The notes under the pieces: model-generated | Database searches by the model: none | What the model saw: only the letters and a program-made list of their open reading frames with translations | Told to the model about the DNA's origin: nothing | Part shown: one piece after another, positions 33,301 to 40,531 of the stretch | Layout: every line of letters begins with the position of its first letter | Position numbering within the stretch: the first letter of the stretch is position 1 | Translations under genes and position numbers: made by a program | Source: Thermohalobaculum sp050331335 | GTDB lineage: Bacteria; Pseudomonadota; Alphaproteobacteria; Rhodobacterales; Rhodobacteraceae | Assembly (NCBI GenBank): GCA_050331335.1 | Contig: JBHJGY010000002.1 | Location: forward strand, 1 to 59,302 | DNA length: 59,302 nucleotides | Direction of reading: 5' to 3'

Positions 33301-33501
33301 GCGCAAGCGCACCGGCTGGCCCGCGCTCAAGACGATCTCCCGGAGCGCTGTGCTCTGCGCGACGCCGTGGGCTCTGTGCAGACCGATGCCGAGCGCCGCG
33401 AGGCCAAGGGCGATGGCGATCCCGACAGCCACGAGCAGGCGACCTTGGCGCGGACGAAAGACCCTGCGGCAGCTGACGCGCCTCGGCCTCGGGGCGGTCA
33501 T
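30373..33501 (-). CDS. Hybrid sensor histidine kinase
   Basis: A membrane kinase of 1042 residues from the start MTAPRPRRV at 33501 (open to 33711). Layout: TM1 about 21-41, a periplasmic helical region of about 140 residues, TM2 about 185-206, PAS 1 about 215-330, PAS 2 about 355-475 followed by a PAC-like end, HisKA with His512 in AAMSHEIRTPMNG, HATPase with N-box LINLLGNAVKF and G-boxes SDTGIGIPKD and GTGLGLAIVKRL, a degenerate middle region (about 730-880), and a C-terminal receiver with phospho-acceptor Asp961 (LVLMDICMPELDG). It lacks its own Hpt, which matches the separate Hpt protein 2 kb away at 35453-35893. Signal unknown. Confidence 0.93.
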   Translation of the reverse strand: MTAPRPRRVSCRRVFRPRQGRLLVAVGIAIALGLAALGIGLHRAHGVAQSTALREIVLSAGQPVRLRELLLLRAELGTTPGGPARHRLERQALRVEAELAATNALLSRGGRQKDGLGTALPPEIRAAYLGPTGITDRLSEILSRPEEGAGSPLQLEAEPLLSLLEHVAQAHRRAAVAKADRLRLYELAVLGTLLLLLIAGVAVIFRPLAREAANAVGLMHETFAVMSQGVLVTDDADIVIHHNPRLAVLLECPANWNPDGHSLADVVESFAARGDYGPRLKAGEPFRPELATSGDFQGIYQETPSGNTISVASTRRRGGGWVFTFSDMTRQKEQARMLAAAQRAAAANEARARKLAIVAKHTLDMVLLLDAEGRITWVNPAFSAFTGFAPSAVVGRGFDAQIGAHSDAAGEAELAAAVAERRPAKVEILLYRADGRHYWADVSLSPVRAEPAESSVEGADGVEAFICSQRDVTHRRQIQDKLAASEAHALQLAEKAEAASRAKSAFVAAMSHEIRTPMNGVIAMSELLCDSDLDEEQRSLAQTIRQAGEALVVLINDVLDFSKIEAGRLEIAAAPFDLLAACEDVISLLSAEATVKGIALSLDYAPELPDRFIGDVWRTRQILINLLGNAVKFTEIGQVRLTVGGVVEDARAVVDIVVSDTGIGIPKDVLPEIFGEFVQADSRARRKIYGTGLGLAIVKRLVGLMDGDIWAESEPGIGTRFYIRIPLPTAECVTPPASAIPQGRAVVITGREPFATEARWRLARLGFDAEFRTAEALEGAGVAPPDTTPGAACFAMVDAESAGAAGAATALVAAGWPTIWGGCQDARRPRPEGTQRCPAPMSSAVFAEAVRLTLGREAARPSSVAPGSEAASGGIPGAGSDVVSQAPAGTVSAGTEDGVTAGHPALERRAPTIVVAEDNRTNRLVIERMLAREPVTLRFAVDGLEAVHLVERLRPDLVLMDICMPELDGYEATERVRAAERSQGKPRVPIVALTANAMSGDRERCLQAGMDEHLTKPLRRAALLDVLERHLGQAARPDAAAS

Positions 33502-33879
33502 CCGAGCGAACCCCCAAAGGCATGCGGCGCAAGTCGACCCGTATATGCGGTGGGCTGCCTGCACCCCGCGCTGCCGGGCCCGCGACCGCTCTTGTAACAT
33601 CTGACGCCGAGCATCGCCACGTCGTCTGCCAGCGGTGACCCCGCGCCGGGTTCGGCCCTCCTGCGCAGATGGCGCCACTGCATAGAACCGATCCCCATCC
33701 CACCCCCGCAACGCCGCACATGGCCGCCGGACGCCAGCACCCCGCCCGAAGTCATCACCGTCACGCTACGCGCCTCCGGTTAACGAATTGCCAAGGCGCG
33801 CGGCCAAGCCGCGTCGTGGGCGCAACGCTTCGTTAAGTCGCATCGCCGATACCTTGGGCGTCGGAAGGCGGGTGAGCGG
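33502..33879. other. Intergenic region between kinase and REC-PP2C gene
   Basis: 378 bases between divergent genes. The kinase frame continues upstream to 33711 without family resemblance. Towards the plus-strand gene the sequence holds GGTTAACG (33778-33785) and CGTTAAG, which contain TTAA half-sites of the kind seen in CtrA boxes, but no full TTAA-N7-TTAA. Presumably contains both promoters; none could be defined. Confidence 0.3.
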
Positions 33880-35136
33880 ATGCGAGATCATGAAAACATG
33901 GCGGCACAGGGCGTCAGCGCGCAGATGGAGCGCTACCCCGTCCTTGTCGTCGACGATTCGCGCACCCAAAGACTGCTGATGCAGGCACTGCTGGTGCGTC
34001 TGGGCTATCCGGTGCAGCAGGTGGCGAGCGGCGAGGCGGCGCTGGAACTCTTGCGCGAGACCCCGTTCAAGATCGTGATCAGCGATTGGATGATGCCCGG
34101 CCTTAGCGGCCCCGATCTCTGCACCGCGCTGCGTGACGAGATCGAGGACGGCCAGCGTCCCTATCTGTTGCTGCTGACCGCAAAGCAGGACCGCGCCGAT
34201 ATCGCTGCGGGCCTTGCGGCTGGGGCGGACGACTTTCTCACCAAGCCGGTGCACCAGATCGAGCTGGCCGCGCGGCTTCTGGCGGGGCGGCGCATCCTCG
34301 ACATGCAGGCGCGCCTGACCGAGCAGCGTGACGCAGCCGACCGCGCGCTGGCGGCGCTGCGCGAGACCCAAGCCCGGATGGACCGCGACTTGATGACCGC
34401 GAGTTCCCTGCAAGCCGCGCTTCAACCGCCTGCGATCACCGCATGCAACGCGGCGCCCTGTGCCGCGATCTGCCGCAATGCCGGCCATGTCGGTGGCGAC
34501 CTGGTGGGACATTTTCCGATCGGGTCGACCGGCGTGGGGCTCTATTCAATCGATGTCTGCGGGCATGGCGTCGCCGCGGCGATCAGGGCCGTGCATTTGT
34601 CCCAGGTCCTCAACGCCCGCGATCCAGCGCATAATCTGGCGCTTGCGCCGGGGGGCCGCGCGCGCGACCCGGCAGAGGTCGTCGCGGCGCTCAACCGTCG
34701 TTTCGTCGGGGAGGCGGGCGAGGCGCTGCATTTCACCATGGTGCTCGCGAGTTTGTGTTTGGTGAGCGGGGAAGTCAGGTTCTGCCAGGCCGGCCATCCG
34801 CCCCCGATCATCCTGCCGCAGCACGGGCCGGCGCGCTTGGTCGGCTCAGGCGGTCCCCCGGTCGGTCTGCTACCCGACCTCAGTTACAGTTCCGAGATCG
34901 TGCGGTTGTCGCCCGGCGACCGGCTGCTGCTGTATTCCGACGGTCTTTGCGAGATCGCTGGCGATGATGGCGCGATGATCGGGCCGGACGGCGTGTGTGC
35001 GCGCGTGGAGCGCATTCGGACCGCCAAAACCGGGGCAACCGGCGCGATCTTACCGGCCTTGTTGGACAGCGTGTTCTCTGTGGGTGGCGGCACTGCCGAC
35101 GATGATCTCTCGGCAATCCTGATCGAGCGGCCATGA
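33880..35136 (+). CDS. Response regulator with PP2C-type phosphatase output (RsbU/RssB-like)
   Basis: The 418-residue protein joins an N-terminal receiver (VLVVDDSRTQRLLMQALL, phospho-acceptor Asp69 in KIVISDWMMPG, conserved Lys in DDFLTKPV), a coiled-coil linker of about 35 residues (LTEQRDAADRALAALRETQ) and a PP2C/SpoIIE phosphatase domain (GHVGGDLVGHF, SIDVCGHGVAAAI, CQAGHPPPIIL, GDRLLLYSDGL, DDDLSAILIERP). Metal-binding Asp residues of the phosphatase are all present. Such proteins usually dephosphorylate an anti-anti-sigma STAS protein; none is in this window. It is divergent from the hybrid kinase. Confidence 0.93.
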   Translation: MRDHENMAAQGVSAQMERYPVLVVDDSRTQRLLMQALLVRLGYPVQQVASGEAALELLRETPFKIVISDWMMPGLSGPDLCTALRDEIEDGQRPYLLLLTAKQDRADIAAGLAAGADDFLTKPVHQIELAARLLAGRRILDMQARLTEQRDAADRALAALRETQARMDRDLMTASSLQAALQPPAITACNAAPCAAICRNAGHVGGDLVGHFPIGSTGVGLYSIDVCGHGVAAAIRAVHLSQVLNARDPAHNLALAPGGRARDPAEVVAALNRRFVGEAGEALHFTMVLASLCLVSGEVRFCQAGHPPPIILPQHGPARLVGSGGPPVGLLPDLSYSSEIVRLSPGDRLLLYSDGLCEIAGDDGAMIGPDGVCARVERIRTAKTGATGAILPALLDSVFSVGGGTADDDLSAILIERP

Positions 35137-35452
35137 GCGCAACCGCGCGGCGTCACGGTGAGCGCGGTATCGGTGTGCGCCGCGTCTCGGCCCGCGCGTC
35201 GCCGTTAGGGGACAAGCTCGGGGGCGGAGGTGCCGCTGAACCTGGTGGGGCCAGGCCCGATCACGCACCATGCCCAAGGCGACAGGACATCCGCCACTCC
35301 TGCAAGCCGAGACCTGGGGTCCGAGTGCGAGCGCGGCGAGCTACCGGGGCGGGGCAAACTACAGCCTGAGCGGCGCCGCAGCGGACGGAGGGCCTCGCTC
35401 GGGCAAAAACTCGCGGCCCGCTCACTCGGATCAGACCGGCCCGCCGGCACAT
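35137..35452. other. 316-base gap between convergent genes
   Basis: Nothing was supported here. Overlapping small frames on both strands have no recognisable domain or ribosome-binding site, and no T-run terminator is visible. Confidence 0.4.
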
Positions 35453-35893
35453 TTAGCTGCGTTCGGGTGGCAGAGACAACTCGATTGCGGCAAGCGACAG
35501 CTCCAACGTCTCTGCGAGAACCCCGATCTCCCTCCGAGACGGTAGCCGCCCGCCTGCAGCGTCGGTCTCCAAAGCCAATGCCCTCGCAGCGAAGTCTGTG
35601 CAGCCCAGGTTGAGGGCGGCGCCGCGTAAGGCGTGCAAAGCCCGGCCCGCGCTGGCCAGATCCCCCCCGGCAGCGGCGGCGCCGAGCGCGTCAAGATCCT
35701 CCGCCGCTTCCGACCTAAGGCTGTCGAGAAATGCCGCCACCGTCTCCGCCCCATAGAGATCCACCATCTCGCCGAGCAAGACCTCGTCGAGCGCCACCGG
35801 CTGCGCCACCCCGATCGCCCGATCCGATGGCTCCTCGCCAGCCGGGCCGGGCCAGGCGTTGGGCGTCGCAACAGATCGTCCCGCGATGCTCAT
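35453..35893 (-). CDS. Hpt-domain phosphotransfer protein
   Basis: The 146-residue protein is an all-helical Hpt domain with a 30-residue disordered N-terminus. Phospho-acceptor His87 lies in RALHALRGAALNLGC, where the consensus H-x-x-K-G-x-A has Arg90 in place of Lys, a conservative change. Preceding helix: LLGEMVDLYGAETVAAFLDSLRSEAAEDLDAL. It converges on the REC-PP2C gene. Likely relay: hybrid kinase receiver to this Hpt, then to the REC-PP2C protein or another regulator. This is inference from neighbourhood. Confidence 0.85.
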   Translation of the reverse strand: MSIAGRSVATPNAWPGPAGEEPSDRAIGVAQPVALDEVLLGEMVDLYGAETVAAFLDSLRSEAAEDLDALGAAAAGGDLASAGRALHALRGAALNLGCTDFAARALALETDAAGGRLPSRREIGVLAETLELSLAAIELSLPPERS

Positions 35894-36028
35894 CTGCGCC
35901 TCCTATGCCATCTTGCGAGCAACCATAGCCCCCAGATCGTTTCGAGATCCTTACCTTCCGACGCGCTCGGGCTTGACCGGCGTCGAAGATCGCCCGACTC
36001 TGGCAGCCTTCGCAGAGGAGCAACGTCC

Positions 36029-36802
36029 ATGAGCCCCGACGACACCCCACTTGCCCCCCGGGCCGCGACCACCGACGCGGAGCGCAAAGCCCGGGTCGAG
36101 CTCGCCGCAACCTTTCGCTGGACCTGCCGGTTGGACCTGCACGAGGCCGTTGCCAACCATTTCTCCTATGCGGTCGACAGCGACGGCAAACGCTTCTTGA
36201 TCAATCCCCGCAACCGTCATTTCGGCCGCATTCGCGCCTCCGACCTGTTGCTCCTCGATGCCGACGACCCCAGCACGATGGACCGCCCGGACGCACCGGA
36301 CCCGACGGCCTGGGGACTGCATGGTGCCGTTCACCGGCTCTGCCCCCACGCCCGCTGTGCCATGCATATCCACCCGCCCTATGGCACGGTGCTCGCGTGT
36401 CTTGCGGATCCCACGCTGCCGCCCCTCGACCAAAACGCAGCGTTCTTCTTCGAGCGGGTGGCCTTCGATCCCGACTACGGCGGGCTTGCACTCGGCGCCG
36501 AGGCGGAGCGCGCCTGCGCGCATCTGAGCGACCCGAAAACGGCGATCCTGGTCATGGGCAACCACGGGATCATGGCGGTGGGCCGAACCATCGCGGAGAC
36601 GTTCGACCGGCTTTACTATTTCGAGCGGGCCTGTCGCACCTACATCCTGGCGCTCACCACGGGCAAGCCGCTGCGCGTGCTCCCCGAGGGCGTCGCACGC
36701 AAGACAGCAGCCGAGATCGTGACTTATGACGATCCGGGCCAAGCGCATCTGCGCGAGATCATGGCACTGCTGGATGCCGAGGGCTCGGACTATGCCGACT
36801 GA
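36029..36802 (+). CDS. Class II aldolase/adducin family protein
   Basis: The 257-residue protein has the metal-binding HxH of class II aldolases in CAMHIHPPYGTVLAC, the N-terminal ARVELAATFRWTCRLDLHEAVANHFSYAV and the later NHGIMAVGRTIAETFDRLYYFERACRTY with the third histidine. Members include fuculose-phosphate aldolases and ribulose-phosphate epimerases, but this subgroup (similar to adducin heads) has no assigned substrate. GAGGAG lies 8 bases before the ATG at 36029; the frame is open from 35633, antisense to the Hpt gene. Confidence 0.87.
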   Translation: MSPDDTPLAPRAATTDAERKARVELAATFRWTCRLDLHEAVANHFSYAVDSDGKRFLINPRNRHFGRIRASDLLLLDADDPSTMDRPDAPDPTAWGLHGAVHRLCPHARCAMHIHPPYGTVLACLADPTLPPLDQNAAFFFERVAFDPDYGGLALGAEAERACAHLSDPKTAILVMGNHGIMAVGRTIAETFDRLYYFERACRTYILALTTGKPLRVLPEGVARKTAAEIVTYDDPGQAHLREIMALLDAEGSDYAD

Positions 36803-36820
36803 GGGCGTTTCGCCGAGGCA

Positions 36821-37513
36821 TCAGTAGGGCAGCGGGGTTCCCTCGAAATCCTCGACGGCGCCGGTGGTCGCAAGCGATAGGGCGTCGAACCGGGCGACGA
36901 GGCCAGCCGCGCTCTCCTCGACCGACACGGGCGCCGCCGTGCCGCCCATCTCCGTGCGCACCCAGCCCGGGTGGTAGGCGCCGACGGAAATCCCGCGCTC
37001 CGCCAGGTCTGTTGCGAGATTGCGCGCGAGATTGGTCGCCGCCGCTTTCGACGCCCGATAGATGTACGCCCCGCCCGGGGCCCGGGCGGTCGCGCCCATC
37101 AGCGACGAGATCACCGCAACCCGCGCCGGCTTCGCCGCGGCCAACCAAGGCAGGAAGGCGCGGACGGTAAAAAACACCCCCGCGACGTTTGTCATGAGCG
37201 TCTGCGACCAGGCGGCGACGGTGTGGTCGGGATCGTCAATCCCGCCTCGGGCCTGGAATTGACCGGCATTGCAGATCAGCAGATCAACCGGCCGAGCGAT
37301 CTCGGCGGCGGCTGCGCCAAGGGCGTCGGGCGCGACCACGTCGCAGTTCAGGATCCGCACCCGTCCTGTCCGCCGGGCGATCTCGGCGAGCTCGGAGGCT
37401 GTCTCCGGCCTGCGGACAAGCGCGACCACCTCCGAACCGCGCGACGTCAGCACCCGGGCCAGGCCCAGCCCGATCCCGCGGTTCGCTCCTGTGATGACAA
37501 CAGTCTCTGCCAT
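36821..37513 (-). CDS. Short-chain dehydrogenase/reductase
   Basis: The 230-residue SDR has the cofactor motif TGANRGIGLGLA, Asp in LNCDV, CNAG (LLICNAGQ), the catalytic Ser region VAVISSLMGA and catalytic YRASK (Tyr-x-x-x-Lys), followed by YHPGWVRTEMGG. It resembles the csgA/carbonyl-reductase-like classical SDRs. The start MAETVVITG at 37513 was chosen by family; the frame is open to 37597. Substrate unknown. It is divergent from another SDR gene 113 bases away. Confidence 0.9.
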   Translation of the reverse strand: MAETVVITGANRGIGLGLARVLTSRGSEVVALVRRPETASELAEIARRTGRVRILNCDVVAPDALGAAAAEIARPVDLLICNAGQFQARGGIDDPDHTVAAWSQTLMTNVAGVFFTVRAFLPWLAAAKPARVAVISSLMGATARAPGGAYIYRASKAAATNLARNLATDLAERGISVGAYHPGWVRTEMGGTAAPVSVEESAAGLVARFDALSLATTGAVEDFEGTPLPY

Positions 37514-37626
37514 GACCCTCTCCCCCTGCTGCCGTCGAACGCTAACGCCCTCCACCGTGGCGCGCCACAGCCGCCTTGCCAGCCTTGCCCTGCCCACCTA
37601 GCCTGATCTCCTAAAGGAGGCGGCGG

Positions 37627-38337
37627 ATGTTCCCGACCTATCAGCATGCGCTTATCATCGGGGCGGGCAGCGGATTATCCGCCAGTCTCACGCGGCGCTT
37701 CGTTCGCGGGGGCCTTGCCGTCAGCCTTGCGGCGCGAACGCCCGAGGACCTGGCGGCTCTTACCGACGAGACCGGCGCGGTGGCGTATCGCTGCAACGCT
37801 GCCGATCGGGACGAGGTCGCAGCGCTTTTCGCCAGGCTCGACGACGGGCCAGCGGGGGCGCCGGATGTGCTGGTTTACAATCCGTCTGCCCGCGTGCGGG
37901 GCGCGCTGGTGGAACTCGATCCCGACGCGGTCGCCAACGCGGTGGCCGTCACCGCTTTGGGCGCATTCTACGCGGCACAAGAAGCGGTCAAGCGGATGCA
38001 GCCGGCCGGCCATGGAGCGGTCTTGTTCACCGGTGCCTCGGCCGGGGTGAAGGGGTATGCGCGCTCCGCCCCTTTTGCGATGGGAAAGTTCGCGCTCAGA
38101 GGGCTTGCTCAGTCGATGGCGCGCGAGCTGCACCCCCAAGGCATTCATATCGGCCATTTCGTCATCGACGGGGGTATCCGAAACCTCGACCGTCCCGAGC
38201 GCATCGACCCTGAGGACGCGCCGGATTCGAGGCTCGAGCCCAACGCGATCGCAGAGACTTACTGGCATTTTCTTGCACAGGATCGCAGCGCTTGGGCTTG
38301 GGAGATCGAGCTTCGGCCTTGGGTCGAACGGTTCTGA
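37627..38337 (+). CDS. SDR-fold protein lacking the catalytic tyrosine
   Basis: The 236-residue protein has a Rossmann N-terminus (LIIGAGSGLSASLTRRFVRGG, with the glycine-rich loop changed to GAGSGLS) and the segment FTGASAGVKGYARSAPFAMGKFALRGLAQSMARELHPQGIH. Where classical SDRs have Tyr-x-x-x-Lys this one has Phe150 and Lys154; the Ser before is kept. A subfamily with this change appears common in proteobacteria, so it is probably not a pseudogene but may use another residue or be non-catalytic. AGGAGG lies 6 bases before the ATG. Confidence 0.85.
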   Translation: MFPTYQHALIIGAGSGLSASLTRRFVRGGLAVSLAARTPEDLAALTDETGAVAYRCNAADRDEVAALFARLDDGPAGAPDVLVYNPSARVRGALVELDPDAVANAVAVTALGAFYAAQEAVKRMQPAGHGAVLFTGASAGVKGYARSAPFAMGKFALRGLAQSMARELHPQGIHIGHFVIDGGIRNLDRPERIDPEDAPDSRLEPNAIAETYWHFLAQDRSAWAWEIELRPWVERF

Positions 38338-38351
38338 AACCCGGCGTCGGA

Positions 38352-38367
38352 CCGGGTCTTGACCCGG
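38352..38367 (+). terminator. Small stem-loop after the second SDR gene
   Basis: CCGGGT (38352-38357) and ACCCGG (38362-38367) with a CTTG loop, 15 bases after the stop codon. No T-run follows. It may end the SDR transcript ahead of rpmB. Confidence 0.4.
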
Positions 38368-38455
38368 CCGGCCCCAAAGGGTAGCTCAACCGCTCGACAT
38401 CGCCCGCGCCCGGTTGTCCGCGACGCGCGCGCGCCCGATCTTTCAGGAGAACTCC

Positions 38456-38740
38456 ATGTCCCGCCGTTGCGAACTGACCGGCAAGGGTGTGGCCACCGGC
38501 CACAAGGTCAGCCACTCAAACATCAAGACGAACCGGCGTTGGCTGCCGAATCTCAACCAGGTGACGCTGCAATCCGACGTGCTCGGCCGCTCCTTCCGCT
38601 TCCGCATCGCCGCCGCGGCGCTTCGGACCGTCGATCACCGCGGTGGCTTGGATGCCTTCCTGTTGAAGGCCAAGGACGAAGAGCTTTCCCCCCGCGCGCT
38701 CCGGGTGAAGAAAGAGATCTCGGCGGCACTCACGGCTTGA
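38456..38740 (+). CDS. rpmB: 50S ribosomal protein L28
   Basis: L28 binds 23S rRNA in the large subunit. The 94-residue protein begins MSRRCELTGKGVATGHKVSHSNIKTNRRWLPNLNQVTL, the L28 signature; the zinc-type cysteines are reduced to one, as in other alphaproteobacterial L28. AGGAG lies 6 bases before the ATG at 38456. It stands alone, without rpmG. Confidence 0.97.
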   Translation: MSRRCELTGKGVATGHKVSHSNIKTNRRWLPNLNQVTLQSDVLGRSFRFRIAAAALRTVDHRGGLDAFLLKAKDEELSPRALRVKKEISAALTA

Positions 38741-38759
38741 CGCGGAGGGGGCGCTGAGA

Positions 38760-39461
38760 TCAGCCGTCGGCGCCGAGCACTTCGGACACCCAAGCAGGCA
38801 CCGTCTGCGTTGCGGGTCCCTGGATGCGACGGTTAAAAAACGCGCTGCCCTCGCTCGGCTCCAGGTTGATCTCCAGCGTCTGCGCGCCCTGCGCGGCGGC
38901 TTCGGCAACGAAGCCAGCTGCCGGGTAAACGGCGCCCGATGTTCCGATCGAGACGAACAGGGTGGCCTGGGACAGGCGCGCGAGGATCTCGTCCATGAAA
39001 TAGGGGATCTCGCCGAACCAAACGACATCCGGCCGGATCGACCCGATCTCACCGCAGGCCACGCACGCATCCGCGCGGGCCATATCGCCGGGCCAGAGCC
39101 CGCGGCGCCCGCATGCTGCGCAAAGTGCCCCCAGCAACTCGCCATGCATATGGATGACCTGTGGTGAGCCGCCCCGCTCGTGCAGATCGTCGATGTTCTG
39201 CGTGACGAGGGTGACGCGATCGCCCAGCGCGCGCTGCAGGCGTGCGATCGCCCGGTGCGCGGCGTTGGGTTCGGCGGCGCGGCAGTTGCGGCGGCGGGCG
39301 TTGTAGAAATCAAGCACGAGGTCGGGGTTCTTGGCATACCCCTCCGGTGTTGCGACCTCTGCGAGATCGTACTTCGTCCACAAGCCATCTTTGTCGCGAA
39401 AGGTGCCAAGCCCGCTTTCCGCCGACACGCCGGCCCCTGTCAGAATGACGATCCGCTCCAT
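38760..39461 (-). CDS. cobB: NAD-dependent protein deacylase (sirtuin, CobB)
   Basis: Sirtuins remove acyl groups from lysines with NAD+. The 233-residue protein has ILTGAGVSAESGLGTFRDKDGLW (NAD loop), TQNIDDLHERGG with the catalytic His following in VIHMHGELLG, a zinc site CAACG ... CVACG, and WFGEIPYFM, FVSIGTSGAVYPAAGF. The residues typical of desuccinylases (Tyr/Arg after the GAGxS loop) are not clearly present, since NARRRNCRAAEPN differs. Start MERIVILTG at 39461; the frame is open to 39749. Confidence 0.93.
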   Translation of the reverse strand: MERIVILTGAGVSAESGLGTFRDKDGLWTKYDLAEVATPEGYAKNPDLVLDFYNARRRNCRAAEPNAAHRAIARLQRALGDRVTLVTQNIDDLHERGGSPQVIHMHGELLGALCAACGRRGLWPGDMARADACVACGEIGSIRPDVVWFGEIPYFMDEILARLSQATLFVSIGTSGAVYPAAGFVAEAAAQGAQTLEINLEPSEGSAFFNRRIQGPATQTVPAWVSEVLGADG

Positions 39462-39603
39462 CGCTCTGTGTCTTGCCTTCTGCTGCCTGTGCCAAGCGGC
39501 GGGGCTTCGCGCCCCCCGCCCGGCGCTTAGGTGACACGGCGCGCAGCCTTGCGCCACCCCGTGGGGCTTCCCTATTTTCGCGCCAGGTCGGGGGGGAACG
39601 TGA

Positions 39604-40038
39604 ATGCACCGGGTTAGGCTCAAGATGAGGGAAGGCGTGGTCGGTCTTGTGCTGGCCGAGTGGGAGGTGGCACGGCTGGGCCTTGGAGACGGGGACGAGC
39701 TGTTGATCGCCGAGGTGATCCACCGCCCCTCTGCCCAGGACGCGACCACGCCCGTGAGGCACGCCGATCAGGAAGCGCAGGCCCCGCAGGATCAAGTGGC
39801 TGAGGCCGCCTTGCCGATGGAGATCGCATTCGCGATAGCCCGGTCCTCAGGCTCTGAAGAGGACCCGGCGACCGCCGAGGGCAAGCCGACCGCGGCTCCC
39901 CTGGCCGCAGATGCACCCCGAGCCGCAGCGGCTGACCTGCGCGAAGAGATGCCCGCGCGCCAGAATGGCCCGACAATCGGCGCGAGCGAACACCAAACCG
40001 AATGGGATAAGTCGGCCTTTCGCAACTTCGGCCGATGA
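39604..40038 (+). CDS. AbrB/MazE-like N-terminal domain with disordered acidic tail
   Basis: The 144-residue protein starts MHRVRLKMREGVVGLVLAEWEVARLGLGDGDELLIAEV, which fits the swapped-hairpin AbrB/MazE pattern (hydrophobic strand, LP-like turn, a leucine-rich step to LG-x-GDE-x-x-x). The remaining 100 residues are rich in Ala, Pro, Glu and Gln without predicted structure, ending WDKSAFRNFGR. No toxin gene is adjacent. It could be an antitoxin-type DNA-binding protein or only resemble one. Moderate confidence that the gene is real, based on GC at third positions and a purine-rich site before the ATG. Confidence 0.6.
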   Translation: MHRVRLKMREGVVGLVLAEWEVARLGLGDGDELLIAEVIHRPSAQDATTPVRHADQEAQAPQDQVAEAALPMEIAFAIARSSGSEEDPATAEGKPTAAPLAADAPRAAAADLREEMPARQNGPTIGASEHQTEWDKSAFRNFGR

Positions 40039-40047
40039 AGCTGCCGC

Positions 40048-40479
40048 TCAGAGCAGCAGCTCGCCCAGTGCTGTTCGCATTGCGTCAGAAAGCGGCACCG
40101 GACGCCGGCTCTCCATGCCGACATAAACATGGGTGAAGCGTCCAGCGGCCGCGGCGCTGTCCGCGCCCGCTTGGAAGATCCCGAGGCCATAGGTTACGGA
40201 ACTGCCGCCGATCCGGTCGACCCTCAGCCCCCCCTCCAACCGGTCCGGATAAGCCGCCGGGGCGAAGTAATCGCACCCCGAGGAGACCACCAAGCCGATC
40301 ACTTCGGAGCGCTGGACCTCCAGCAGGCCGCGTTCGATCAGCCAACCATTTACGAGCGTGTCGAAAAACGAGTAGTAGACCACATTATTGACGTGGCCGT
40401 AGACATCGTTGTCCTGCCAGCGGGTGGCGATCGGACGGAACAATGCGAATGCGGCGCGGCGCGGGGGCTGGGGTTTCAC
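40048..40479 (-). CDS. 4-hydroxybenzoyl-CoA-type thioesterase
   Basis: A 143-residue hot-dog thioesterase: TRWQDNDVYGHVNNVVYYSFFDTLVN has the conserved Asp-x-x-x-H-x-N-N motif of the 4HBT/YbgC family. The middle (LVVSSGCDYFAPAAYPDRLEGGLRVDRIGGSSVTYGLGIF) follows the family pattern. A GTG at 40479 with GGGAG 8 bases upstream is the best start; the open frame continues to 40725 over the regulator gene. Acyl-CoA specificity unknown. It follows the AraC-type regulator by 52 bases on the same strand. Confidence 0.87.
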   Translation of the reverse strand: MKPQPPRRAAFALFRPIATRWQDNDVYGHVNNVVYYSFFDTLVNGWLIERGLLEVQRSEVIGLVVSSGCDYFAPAAYPDRLEGGLRVDRIGGSSVTYGLGIFQAGADSAAAAGRFTHVYVGMESRRPVPLSDAMRTALGELLL

Positions 40480-40531
40480 GAGACCGTCTCCCGATGCTGA
40501 GGCTGGGCGCTTTTCGGACAGGCCGGCCCTC

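Noticed and set aside
31876..33597. 573-aa plus-strand frame
   Set aside because: Antisense of the hybrid histidine kinase; no recognisable domain.
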